From: Korobacter sp963703075
GTDB lineage: Bacteria; Acidobacteriota; Terriglobia; Terriglobales; Acidobacteriaceae
DNA length: 64,000 nt
Direction: 5' to 3'
Assembly: GCA_963703075.1 (NCBI GenBank)
Contig: OY969786.1
Location: 558,001 to 622,000, forward strand
The notes under the pieces are model-generated. The model saw only the letters and a program-made list of their open reading frames with translations, was not told the DNA's origin and did not search any database. Position numbers and translations under genes: made by a program. Positions 52,159 to 61,522 of this stretch are shown here, piece by piece; position 1 is the stretch's first letter, and every line of letters starts with the position of its first letter.

Positions 52159-52996
52159 CGAACCAGATCTCTTCCAGTCTGCCAGCGAAGCGGCCGCGCT
52201 CGTCGCGAAACGCACTGCTCTTCGTCCGAAGATCGCGGTCGTGCTCGGCTCCGGGCTGGGCGATTTCGCCGACGAGCTTTACGAGGCGACGATCGTTCCG
52301 TATCAAGAGATTCCGAACTTTCCTGTATCCACCGCAGTCGGGCACGCGGGAAAGCTGGTGATCGGAAACTTCGAGAAGCTGCCACTCGCCGTGATGCAGG
52401 GCCGCGCTCACTACTACGAGGGAAATTCCTTCGCGCAATCGGCGGTTCCCATCCGCGTGTTGCAACGCCTCGGCGTGCAGGCCGTGGTGCTCACCAACGC
52501 CGCTGGAGGCATCAATCCGGAGTACGGACGTGGCGCGCTGGTGCTCATTCGCGATCACATCAACCTGATGGGCGGCAGCCCGCTGATCGGTCCAAACGAT
52601 GACCGCTTCGGGCCCCGCTTTCCTGACATGACCTACGCCTACGATCGCGAATACCGCAAGCTGGCGCTGGGCGAGGCGCAACGGCTAGGAATGCCGCTCT
52701 TCGAAGGGATCTACGCCGCCATGCACGGTCCGAGCTACGAAACTCCCGCGGAAATTCAAATGCTCGCGCGCATGGGCGCCGACCTGGTGGGAATGTCCAC
52801 CGTTCCCGAGGTGATCGTCGCCCGCCACATGAACCTGAGGGTGCTGGCCATCTCCTGCGTCACCAACATGGCCGCCGGGCTTTCCGGCGAAGTCATCCAC
52901 CACGCAGAAGTGCTGGAGACCGGGCAGCGGGTGAAGGGAACATTTCTCGCTCTCCTCCGCGCCGTACTACCAAAACTCGCCGCCTCGCTCGCATGA
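52151..52996 (+). CDS. Purine nucleoside phosphorylase (trimeric, PNP-I type)
   Basis: 281 aa from ATG 52151, which overlaps the transporter stop; a TTG at 52136 is less likely. Motifs: phosphate site VVLGSGLGDFAD, QGRAHYYEG, LTNAAGGINPEY, purine-binding GPSYETPAEIQMLARMGADLVGMST with the catalytic Glu/Asn region, and CVTNMAAGL. Splits inosine or guanosine to base and ribose 1-phosphate in the cytoplasm; the base feeds hpt. ATGA overlap with the kinase gene downstream. Confidence 0.94.
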   Translation: MPSEPDLFQSASEAAALVAKRTALRPKIAVVLGSGLGDFADELYEATIVPYQEIPNFPVSTAVGHAGKLVIGNFEKLPLAVMQGRAHYYEGNSFAQSAVPIRVLQRLGVQAVVLTNAAGGINPEYGRGALVLIRDHINLMGGSPLIGPNDDRFGPRFPDMTYAYDREYRKLALGEAQRLGMPLFEGIYAAMHGPSYETPAEIQMLARMGADLVGMSTVPEVIVARHMNLRVLAISCVTNMAAGLSGEVIHHAEVLETGQRVKGTFLALLRAVLPKLAASLA

Positions 52997-53604
52997 CGCA
53001 GCTTCCGTACCTCATCGGCATTGCTGGACCGTCTGGAGCAGGGAAGAGTTTCCTCGCCGAGCATCTCGCGCAGGAGCTTCGCCACGCCATCCTGCTTTCC
53101 ATCGATGCTTACTATCCCGATCTTGGGCATCTCTCGCACGACGAGCGCGCCAAGCTCAACTTCGACGACCCCGGCATTCTCGATACACGTTTGCTCTTCG
53201 CGCAGGTTGCAGCGTTATCCCACGGCGAGCCGGTGCGACAGCCGGTCTACGATTTCGCCAACCACACTCGGACCGAAGCTACGCAACTCATCGAGCCCGC
53301 GCCCTTCGTCATCATCGAAGGCTTGTTCACGCTTTACTGGCCGGAGCTGCGCAACCTCCTCCGCACCCGGGTATACGTGGACACGCCCGATCCGATTGCC
53401 CTCGATCGCCGTATCGCGCGCGATGTGCACGAGCGCGGACGCACGCCAGAATATGTGGAGCATCAGTTTCAGTCATCCGTGGTACCGATGGCCGAGCTCT
53501 ATGTCCGCCCCACCGCTCAGTTTGCCGATGTCGTGCTATCAGGAGCCTCCGATATTCGGGAAGAAGTCCAGGCCGTTGTCGCGCACGTCCGCCGCTCTGC
53601 TTAA
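52993..53604 (+). CDS. udk: Uridine kinase-family protein
   Basis: 203-aa P-loop kinase. Walker A GIAGPSGAGKSFLAEHLA at 9-26, substrate region SIDAYYPDLGHLSHDERAKLNFDDPGILD (the Y-x-D-x-x-H-P-like block with FDDP), PVYDFANHTR, VIIEGLFTLYW and the lid Arg residues in RRIARDVHERGR. Phosphorylates uridine/cytidine. Last gene of the nucleoside operon, overlapping the preceding gene by 4 bp. Confidence 0.92.
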   Translation: MTQLPYLIGIAGPSGAGKSFLAEHLAQELRHAILLSIDAYYPDLGHLSHDERAKLNFDDPGILDTRLLFAQVAALSHGEPVRQPVYDFANHTRTEATQLIEPAPFVIIEGLFTLYWPELRNLLRTRVYVDTPDPIALDRRIARDVHERGRTPEYVEHQFQSSVVPMAELYVRPTAQFADVVLSGASDIREEVQAVVAHVRRSA

Positions 53605-53641
53605 GCTTTTTACCTCTTCGTCATTGATGTAAGCTTTTCGC

Positions 53642-56437
53642 ATGCGCTGCGCCTGCGGCCTCCTCTGCACCGCCTTGTTCGCTGTCCTCTGCTGTCCTGC
53701 GCAGGAGATTCCGCTGCCCAGCAGCAAATCGATCTCCGGCACCGCGCCCGGCGCTCCGCAGCGGACGAATACCTATCCGACAGAGTTGGCCGTCAGCCCG
53801 GATCGTCATTACGTCGCCATCCTGAACAATGGGTATGGCAGTGAAGCGTCGGAATACCGCCAATCCATTGCAGTTCTCGATGTCGCCACCAACCAGCTCA
53901 CGGATTTTCCCGACCCGCGCCTGGCATTGAAGGCTCCGCAAACTTATTTCGTGGGACTTGCATTCAGCCGCGACGGCCAACATTTGTTTGCGTCCATTGC
54001 CTCGCTCACTGATCCGGAAGGGAAGAAGCCCGGCGCGCTCGGCAACGGCATCGCGGTTTACACCTTTCGCGACGGAAAGATCGCGCCGGGGAAATTCATC
54101 TCACTCCCGCCGCTGCAGCTCTCCGGGCAACAGAAGTTTTCGTACGGCGCAGAGCACATGGCCGAGCACTTTGCCAATCCTTATCCCGCAGGGTTGGCGG
54201 TCGTCGAACTGCCGGGCGGGCAAGAGCGGCTGCTGGTTGCTTCGAATTTGTCCGACACCGTCCTCATGGTCGATCCCGCCGCCGACACCGTCGGCTCCCG
54301 CTTCAACTTGGGGCGTGAGAAGGGCGTTGTGCCGGCACGTTTTCCTTATCGGCTTGCGGTTTCACCCGACGGCCGTACGGCCTGGTGTGTGCTTTGGAAC
54401 GATTCGTCGGTTGCGGAACTCGGCATCCAGGGGTTGACGAAGGAGCATCCGCAGCGCAAGTTCCGCGATGACGCGCTGCGCATCGTGCGGCTCGATGCGA
54501 GCCACAAAAGAAACCGCACCGGCTCGCATCCCAACGCGTTGCTTCTGACCCCGGATGGCAAGTATCTCTTCATCGCACTTGCCACCCGCGATGCCGTCGC
54601 CATCCTCGACGCGCAGAACGGCCGGAAGATCGGCGAGATCTCTGCCCGCCTTCCCGGACAAAATTACGGCGGAGCTTATCCCGATGCGCTCGCCCTCGCC
54701 GCCGATGGCAAGACCCTCTTCGTCGCCGACGCCGCGGCTGACGCGGTCCTCGCCTATGCTGTCCCCGAAACCCTCAGCCCTCATTCGCTGCCCACCGTCA
54801 AAGCCTACATTCCTACCGAGTGGTATCCCACGGCGCTGGCGGTAGTCGGCAACGATCTGCTGATTGCCAGCGGCAAAGGCAAAAGCGCGGGTCCGAATAA
54901 TTCCGAACGCCTTGGGCCGGGATCCAACCGCTCCCACCCCTACATTCCGTCGCTCATGTATGGATCGCTGGCACGCGTTCCCATCGATTCCATTCCCCAG
55001 CACGCCGACGCGTTCAAGCAGGAAGTTCTGGAGGAGAATCGCTTGAACGGCCGCAGCGGGGAAATCGCTTTCGCGGGCGGGAAAAATCCGATCAAGCATG
55101 TGATCTACATCATCAAGGAGAACCGTACCTACGACCAGATTTTTGGCGATCTCGGCGTGGGCGAGGGCGACCCTTCGCTCACCATGTTCGGCGCCGACAT
55201 CACGCCCAACCAGCATGCTCTTGCTCGGCAATTCGGCGTGCTCGACAATTTCTACGACTCGGGCGAGGTCAGCGGCAACGGCCATGTCTGGTCCACCGCC
55301 GCCATCACCAGCGAATACACCGAGCTTGATTGGCCCATCGCGTATCGCGGCGAGGAACGCCAGTACGACTTCGAAGGCAAGGTCGGCGATATCTATCCTG
55401 TCGATCACGATGAAGACGACATCAACGAGCCCGGCACCGGTTATCTCTGGACCAACGCCGCCCGCCATCACCTCTCCTACCGGCACTATGGCGAATTCAT
55501 CGACACGGAATGGTGCTCAGTGGGTGCCCAGAACACTCCAGCCTCCACCGGCGCCACCACCGCCAGCGCCCCACAATGCGCGAAGCCGCAGATCCTTCCG
55601 GGCGAGCCATTGCCGCCGACAATTGGCGATCCCAAGGGCGGCCCCAGTCCGTACGCGTGGCCCATCCCCGTTCTGCTGAAGAACACCGCGACCAAGCGCG
55701 AGCTTCGTGGACACTTCGATCCCAGGTACGCCGACTTCAAAGTCGATTATCCCGACCAGCTTCGCGCCGACGAGTTTCTCAACGAGTTCGATCGTTTCGT
55801 GCAGGCGCGCCAGGCTGGCCGCGGCGAGCAGCTTCCTGGTTTTGTGCTGCTGCGCTTACCCAATGACCACACCGCCGGCACTCATCCCCAGATGCCCACG
55901 CCCCAGGCTTCCGTGGCCGATAACGATCTCGCGGTAGGGCGGGTAGTGGATGCCGTCTCGCACAGTCCTTACTGGGAAGACACGGCCATCTTTATTCTCG
56001 AAGACGACGCCCAGGACGGCGCCGATCATATCGATGCTCATCGATCTACGGCGCTGGTCATCAGCAAATATGCTCCCCGGCAGGCGCAGCCCACGGTCGA
56101 CCATCACTTTTATACGACGGTCAACGTGGTTCACACCATGGAATCGCTGCTCGGCTTGCCGCCGATGAATAACAACGACGGCCAGGCGGCGCTCATGTCG
56201 CCACTGTTTGCCGGAGACGGATCACAGCCTGCCTTTAAGGCGGATTACCGCAACCGCGACAATCGCCTGATTTACCAGGCCAACCGCCCAGAGGCCTTTG
56301 GCGCGCAGCAATCCCTGCTGATGGACTTCTCCCGCGAAGACCGCGTCGATCCACAAGTGTTGAACCGGATACTGTGGCGGGTTACGAAAGGCGATACACC
56401 CATGCCTGAGCCCAAACACGCTGTTCCTCTGCGATAA
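53642..56437 (+). CDS. Secreted beta-propeller / phosphoesterase fusion protein
   Basis: 931 aa. A signal peptide (about 1-21, two Cys-rich clusters before CPAQ) precedes a seven-bladed YVTN/YncE-like beta-propeller (about 40-440; repeats such as LAFSRDGQHLFASIA, LLLTPDGKYLFIAL, ALAADGKTLFVAD). The C-terminal half is the phosphoesterase (PF04185-like) domain: IKHVIYIIKENRTYDQIFGDLG around 480, DNFYDSGEVSGNGHVWST, then DHDEDD and FILEDDAQDGADHIDAHRS with metal-binding Asp/His. A secreted phospholipase C/acid phosphatase activity is expected for the family; the substrate is unknown. Confidence 0.9.
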   Translation: MRCACGLLCTALFAVLCCPAQEIPLPSSKSISGTAPGAPQRTNTYPTELAVSPDRHYVAILNNGYGSEASEYRQSIAVLDVATNQLTDFPDPRLALKAPQTYFVGLAFSRDGQHLFASIASLTDPEGKKPGALGNGIAVYTFRDGKIAPGKFISLPPLQLSGQQKFSYGAEHMAEHFANPYPAGLAVVELPGGQERLLVASNLSDTVLMVDPAADTVGSRFNLGREKGVVPARFPYRLAVSPDGRTAWCVLWNDSSVAELGIQGLTKEHPQRKFRDDALRIVRLDASHKRNRTGSHPNALLLTPDGKYLFIALATRDAVAILDAQNGRKIGEISARLPGQNYGGAYPDALALAADGKTLFVADAAADAVLAYAVPETLSPHSLPTVKAYIPTEWYPTALAVVGNDLLIASGKGKSAGPNNSERLGPGSNRSHPYIPSLMYGSLARVPIDSIPQHADAFKQEVLEENRLNGRSGEIAFAGGKNPIKHVIYIIKENRTYDQIFGDLGVGEGDPSLTMFGADITPNQHALARQFGVLDNFYDSGEVSGNGHVWSTAAITSEYTELDWPIAYRGEERQYDFEGKVGDIYPVDHDEDDINEPGTGYLWTNAARHHLSYRHYGEFIDTEWCSVGAQNTPASTGATTASAPQCAKPQILPGEPLPPTIGDPKGGPSPYAWPIPVLLKNTATKRELRGHFDPRYADFKVDYPDQLRADEFLNEFDRFVQARQAGRGEQLPGFVLLRLPNDHTAGTHPQMPTPQASVADNDLAVGRVVDAVSHSPYWEDTAIFILEDDAQDGADHIDAHRSTALVISKYAPRQAQPTVDHHFYTTVNVVHTMESLLGLPPMNNNDGQAALMSPLFAGDGSQPAFKADYRNRDNRLIYQANRPEAFGAQQSLLMDFSREDRVDPQVLNRILWRVTKGDTPMPEPKHAVPLR

Positions 56438-56508
56438 TAAAAGAACTGCTGGAACCGGCCTCAAGCGGCCGCTTCGGCGATAAACGCTTAGGAAATCGTT
56501 GATACAAC

Positions 56509-57585
56509 ATGAAGTTTCGCTACTTGGCCCCTGGGGCCTTGCTGTTTTCATTTTTTGCCAGCCATGCTTTTGCGCTGGATAGGACCGCGGAAGACCTGAT
56601 GAACGCGGGCCACTTTAAGCGCGCCCGCGTTATCGCCGAGCACCGCCTGCAGGCCAACGCCAATGATGCCGACGCCCTGTACATCCTGGCGCGCGTGCAG
56701 CTCGCGCAGGACCACCTCGACCAGGCCGAGAACTTTGCCGAGCGTGCCGCCGAAATCGCTCCGAACTTTTCCGAAGCCCATCGCGTTCTCGGCGAATCGC
56801 TCGGATTGAAAGCCATCAAGCTCAACCTCGTCACCGGTCTCGCGATTGCCCGCCGTGGCAAAAAAGAAGGCGAACTCGCGCTCACACTGAATCCGCAAAG
56901 CATCGACGCCGCCGAGTTCCTGGCCTCCTATTACAACGCCGCGCCGGCCATTGCTGGCGGTGGACACGAGAAGGCCGAGCGCATGGTTGACACCATCATG
57001 CACATGGACGCCGCCCGTGCTTACCTCGCGCGCGCTACCGGTGCAGACGAGAAGAAAGACATCGCCGGCGAAGAAAACTGGCTGCAGAAAGCAGTGCAGG
57101 CCGACGCGAAGAATTACGAAGCGAAGGATCGCCTGGCGCACTTGTACATCAGCGACGATCGTCGCGACCTTGTGCAGGCCGAGAAGTATGCGCGCGCGGC
57201 GCTCGCTCTCGATGCCGGCCGTTCCGGCGGCTACGCCGTGCTCGCCGCGGTTTTTGCTACGCAAGCAAGGTGGTCCGAACTGGACGCCATTTTGGTGCAA
57301 TCCGCCAAAGCGGATGCCGATGATCTGTCCCCTTACTTCGAGGCTGGAAAAGCCTTGGTAACCAGCGGCAGAGACAACCTTCGTGCGGAACGTTACCTCA
57401 AAACATATCTCTCCCAGGAACCGGAAGGCGACGCACCGCAGTCGGGCCATGCTCACTGGCAACTTGGCCTCTTGATGTTGAAGGAGGGGAAGAAACAGCT
57501 AGCGGTCGCGGAGCTTCAGACCTCGGTCAACCTGCTACCGGATTTTCGTCCCGCGGCCGACGATTTGAAGCGGGCGCGTTCGTGA
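56509..57585 (+). CDS. Secreted TPR-repeat protein
   Basis: 358 aa with a signal peptide (about 1-22, LLFSFFASHAFA). It then has tandem helix pairs of the tetratricopeptide type, e.g. NDADALYILARVQLAQDHLDQAENFAERAAEIAP near 48-82 and a further pair around 215-250. Such proteins act as scaffolds; no catalytic motif seen. It lies between the phosphoesterase and glycogen phosphorylase genes with its own leader. Confidence 0.82.
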   Translation: MKFRYLAPGALLFSFFASHAFALDRTAEDLMNAGHFKRARVIAEHRLQANANDADALYILARVQLAQDHLDQAENFAERAAEIAPNFSEAHRVLGESLGLKAIKLNLVTGLAIARRGKKEGELALTLNPQSIDAAEFLASYYNAAPAIAGGGHEKAERMVDTIMHMDAARAYLARATGADEKKDIAGEENWLQKAVQADAKNYEAKDRLAHLYISDDRRDLVQAEKYARAALALDAGRSGGYAVLAAVFATQARWSELDAILVQSAKADADDLSPYFEAGKALVTSGRDNLRAERYLKTYLSQEPEGDAPQSGHAHWQLGLLMLKEGKKQLAVAELQTSVNLLPDFRPAADDLKRARS

Positions 57586-57799
57586 GAAGTGATCTTAGTA
57601 ACCTGTTTTTCGCGCGTTTCGTCATCTTTCCATCTGTCTTGCCGATGAAGCATTCAGGTACAATGCCGTTATTGTTCAGGTGGGTAGACGTGCTTGTGCG
57701 GTGTTTCGGCCGAACGCAACAAGCTGCCTCTGAGCAATGCGGGTCCGCCACCGTGGTGTGCGTGCCCAAGAGCGTCGGCCGCTGACAGGCCCGGAGTCC

Positions 57800-60346
57800 A
57801 TGGCTTCTTCGAACTTACTACCTAACGTTCGGCCTGCAGAGCTGCTTCGCGAATCGATCTATCGCCACATTCGCTACACCCTGGTACGAGATCCCAAGGA
57901 ACTGAAGCCCGCCGAGATGCTTTCCCCGGTCTCTCTCGCAGTACGCGACCGCATTGTCGATCGCATGCTCGAGACCGAGGAACGGGTGCGCCGCACCGAC
58001 GTCAAGCGTCTCTATTACCTCTCCATGGAATTCCTCATGGGCCGGGCGTTGAGCGATAACCTCAATAACCTCGGCATGTATGACCTCTGCCGCGATGTGC
58101 TGGCCGGCATGGGCGTCTCCATCGATGAAGTTCTTTCCACCGAACTGGACGCAGGTTTAGGCAACGGTGGCCTGGGCCGTTTGGCAGCTTGTTTCCTGGA
58201 ATCCCTGGCGACCCTCGGCATGCCCGGCTACGGCTACGGCATCGATTACGAATACGGCCTCTTCCGCCAGGAAATCGCCAGCGGCTTTCAGCGCGAGAAG
58301 CCCGATCGCTGGAAGACCAACGGCACCCCTTTCGAGATTGGCCGTCCTGATCGCGCCGTGGCCATTCCACTCTATGGCCGGGTTGAGACGGGCCGCGATT
58401 CGCACGGCAACCTCCGCCAGGTCTGGAGCAACCAGAAGATCGTGCTGGGCGTTCCCAGCGACATGCCTGTGGTGGGATGGGGCGGCGAGACCGTCAACTT
58501 CCTGCGCCTTTTCTCCGCCCGCGCTTCGGAAGACTTCGACATCGAAATCTTCAACCGCGGCGATTACATCCGCGCCGTCGAGCAGAAGATCGGCATGGAA
58601 AACATCTCCCGCGTCCTGTATCCGTCGGACTCGGTGATGTCAGGCAAGGAATTGCGCCTGGTCCAGGAATACTTCCTCGTTGCCTGCGCACTCAGCGACC
58701 TGATGCGCCGCTACGATTCCGATCACAACAGTTACGACGAGTTCCCGGCAAAGATTGCCATCCAGATGAACGACACCCACCCCAGCCTGGCAGTCGCCGA
58801 GTTGATGCGGGTCTTCATCGACGAAAAAGGTTTGGACTGGGAGCAGGCGTGGGAGTTGACCCAGGCCACGTGTGCCTACACCAACCACACGCTCCTGCCG
58901 GAAGCCCTCGAGCGCTGGTCAGTTTCGCTCATGGAACGCGTGCTGCCCCGGCACATGCAGATCATCTACGGCATCAACCACCAGTTCCTGCGCAGCATTG
59001 CGGAACACTCGTTCACCGATCCCGATCTCATGCGGCGCACCTCGATCATCGAGGAAGGTGCCGACAAGCAGATCCGCATGGCGCACCTCGCCATCGTCGG
59101 CAGCCACGCCATCAATGGCGTCTCCGCGCTGCACAGCGAATTGATCCGCACCACCCTGGTTCCCGATTTCGCCAGGCTCTGGCCGGAGCGCTTCAGCAAC
59201 AAGACGAATGGCGTAGCGCCGCGACCCTGGCTGCGTAAATCGAATCCCGAGCTCAGTGAGCTGCTCACCGCCAGCGTCGGCGAGCGCTGGATCACCGATC
59301 TCTCCCTGCTGCTGGGAATGGAGAAGTTCGTCGATGACCCCGCGTTTCTTGCCAAGTTCCGCGAGGTGAAACAGCACAACAAGAACCGCCTCGCCAACCT
59401 CATCTTCGAGCAAGTCGGTGTCCAGGCCGATCCCACTTCGCTCTTCGACGTCCAGATCAAGCGTATCCACGAGTACAAGCGCCAACTGCTGAACGTCATG
59501 CGCATCATCGACCAGTACTTGCAGGCGGTGGATCACGGGGTCGAGATCGAGGTTCCGCGCACCTACATTTTTGCCGGCAAAGCCGCACCCGGATACTGGG
59601 CCGCCAAGCAGATCATCAAGCTGATCCACAACGTGGCCGCCATCGTAAATGCCGATCCCCGCGTGCGCGACCGCATCAAGGTCGCGTTCCTGCCTGATTA
59701 CCGCGTCTCGCTGGCCGAAGTCATCATCCCCGCCGCCGACATCAGCGAACAGATTTCTACCGCGGGCATGGAAGCCTCAGGCACGGGCAACATGAAGCTC
59801 TCCATGAACGGCGCGTTGACCGTCGGCACCTTCGACGGCGCCAACATCGAAATCCTGGAAGAAGTCGGGGAAGAAAATTTCTATCTCTTCGGTCTGCGCG
59901 CCGAACAGATTGAGGAGATGCAGCACAAGGGTCTCTACCGTCCGCAGGAGTACTATGCGCGCGACGAACGCACCAAGGCGGTCATCGATTCACTGGTGTG
60001 CGATCGCTTCTCGCCGCAGGAGCCTGGCCTCTTCCGCTGGATCGTCGACGAAATTCTCTATCGCGGAGACCGCTACTTCCATCTCGCCGACCTGCCTTCG
60101 TATATCGAAGTCAACCAATCGGTCGACGCCGACTATCTCAACCAGGAACTCTGGTCGCGCAAGGCAGCCATCAACGTCGCCCGCATCGGCAAGTTTTCCA
60201 GTGACCGCACCATTCTCGAATACGCGCGCGATATCTGGCATATCGGACCGTTCGAACAGCCCTACATACCAAAGCCCCGAGAGCAGGCCATGGTGGCGGC
60301 CATCCCGCACACCCAAGCTTCCGAGTCCAGCACCTTTACCAGCTAG
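57800..60346 (+). CDS. glgP: Glycogen/starch/alpha-glucan phosphorylase
   Basis: 848 aa from ATG 57800 (CCGGAG upstream); the frame is open back to 57737 without a ribosome binding site. GT35 family enzyme releasing glucose 1-phosphate from glycogen or maltodextrin. Conserved parts include YYLSMEFLMGRAL, GNGGLGRLAACFLESLATLG, the 280s-like NDTHPSLAVAELMR, RIHEYKRQLLN and the PLP-binding signature EASGTGNMKLSMNGALTVGT with its Lys. Full length with no regulatory N-terminal extension. Confidence 0.96.
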   Translation: MASSNLLPNVRPAELLRESIYRHIRYTLVRDPKELKPAEMLSPVSLAVRDRIVDRMLETEERVRRTDVKRLYYLSMEFLMGRALSDNLNNLGMYDLCRDVLAGMGVSIDEVLSTELDAGLGNGGLGRLAACFLESLATLGMPGYGYGIDYEYGLFRQEIASGFQREKPDRWKTNGTPFEIGRPDRAVAIPLYGRVETGRDSHGNLRQVWSNQKIVLGVPSDMPVVGWGGETVNFLRLFSARASEDFDIEIFNRGDYIRAVEQKIGMENISRVLYPSDSVMSGKELRLVQEYFLVACALSDLMRRYDSDHNSYDEFPAKIAIQMNDTHPSLAVAELMRVFIDEKGLDWEQAWELTQATCAYTNHTLLPEALERWSVSLMERVLPRHMQIIYGINHQFLRSIAEHSFTDPDLMRRTSIIEEGADKQIRMAHLAIVGSHAINGVSALHSELIRTTLVPDFARLWPERFSNKTNGVAPRPWLRKSNPELSELLTASVGERWITDLSLLLGMEKFVDDPAFLAKFREVKQHNKNRLANLIFEQVGVQADPTSLFDVQIKRIHEYKRQLLNVMRIIDQYLQAVDHGVEIEVPRTYIFAGKAAPGYWAAKQIIKLIHNVAAIVNADPRVRDRIKVAFLPDYRVSLAEVIIPAADISEQISTAGMEASGTGNMKLSMNGALTVGTFDGANIEILEEVGEENFYLFGLRAEQIEEMQHKGLYRPQEYYARDERTKAVIDSLVCDRFSPQEPGLFRWIVDEILYRGDRYFHLADLPSYIEVNQSVDADYLNQELWSRKAAINVARIGKFSSDRTILEYARDIWHIGPFEQPYIPKPREQAMVAAIPHTQASESSTFTS

Positions 60347-60422
60347 CCGCCCGTTTCTTGTTTATCCAAGAGATAAGGGATTCGTGCTAAGTGATTGATT
60401 GAACTATGTCTTCCGCGCGAGC

Positions 60423-61394
60423 CTAAGCTTCGCCGCTGGTCGCCGGCCGCAGCGCTGTAAACAGCTTTTCCGTCAGGGGAAGATTCAGCCGCTTCCATTC
60501 GGTAAAGCCGCCCTGCAGCGGACGCACGCGCGCGATGCCGTGCCGTCTGAGTTCCAGCGCCGCCCGGGCGCTGCTCGCTTCGTTTGGTCAAGTGCAGTAG
60601 AGGATGATCTCCCGATCGCGCGGTATTTCCTTCGCTCGCTCCGCCAGGTCATCCATCCGAATCTGCAAAGCTCCCGGCAGGGTGCGCGGGTCGGTGAGCA
60701 GGTCCAGCGGATGCCGCAGATCAATAATGACCACGTTCTCGCCGGACTGCAGCTTTTCCAGCAATTGCTGCGGGGTGATTCGTGCCACTCGCACGGAGTT
60801 CATGAATCGTCGCCGCTGCACATATTTCCAGACAATCCAGCCGACAATCGCAAGCACCACCAGGATTCCGAAGAACTGGCCCACTTGGCGCGAGCGGCTC
60901 AGAATGGCATCGACCTTGGCGCTGAACATGTAGCCGATCATCAGCGACGAACCCGCCCAGATCAGCGTTCCTGCGACGTCGAAGGCAATAAAACGAAGGT
61001 AGGGAACGCGCGCCATACCGGCCACGGGAGCAGCGACGGTATTCAGTCCGGGCACGAATTTTGCATACAGAAGCGATTGCGGACCGCGACGGTCGAACGT
61101 TCCCTTGGTGCGCTGCACGCAGGAGTCCGGCTCCAGCGACATGCGGCAAAGCACATTCAGCACCGCAGCCCCGCGACGCTTCCCCAACTCGTACCAGAAG
61201 CTGTCGCTGATCAAGCTGGCGATGAGCGCCGTGAGCAGCACAAGGAAGAGGTTCATCCGGTGTTGGCCGGCCAACGCTCCCGCCGAAAGCAGCAACGGGA
61301 ACGCAGGGATCGGCAGGCCGATCTGCTCGACCAGGACCCAGACGAATACCAGGAGATATCCGTACTGCACCAGGAAATGAACTGCCTCGCCCAC
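60423..61394 (-). CDS. DedA-family membrane protein fused to rhodanese, candidate selenoprotein (in-frame UGA)
   Basis: If the UGA at 60590-60588 is read through, the product is 323 aa. Residues 1-205 form a DedA/SNARE-associated membrane domain (EQIGLPIPAFPLLLSAGALAG, FVPGLNTVAAPVAGMARV, four to five helices). Residues 220-323 form a rhodanese domain: TPQQLLEKLQSG, VVIIDLRHPLDL, LPGALQIRMDDL, EIILYCT, then UGA at codon 269, then PNEASSARAALELRRHG and VRPLQGGFTEW, ending at TAG 60423. UGA occupies the last position of a C-x-(C) pair in the active-site loop, and a SECIS-like hairpin follows. GTG 61394 after GGAGGGG is chosen; TTG 61445 is the alternative. If UGA is a stop, the rhodanese is truncated. 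Confidence 0.8.
60549..60576 (-). other. Putative bacterial SECIS element
   Basis: Downstream of the UGA (minus strand), CAGCGCC (60573-60567) pairs with GGCGCTG (60561-60555) around a CGGGC loop. The stem extends by GAG (60576-60574) with CTC (60551-60549) past a 3-nt bulge. The loop begins 21 nt after the UGA and has G at its second position; both fit known rules for bacterial SECIS elements (loop 16-37 nt from the UGA, G among the first two loop bases). Confidence 0.7.
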
Positions 61395-61522
61395 CGCCCC
61401 TCCAGACCGCTGGTAACTAGATACAGATTTACGAACATCGATCAACGCTTCACAAGCTTTTCAAAGCTGAGCAAACCTTGCCATCGAGAGATGGTTCCAA
61501 TCACCCTGAGGAGATCCCGAAG

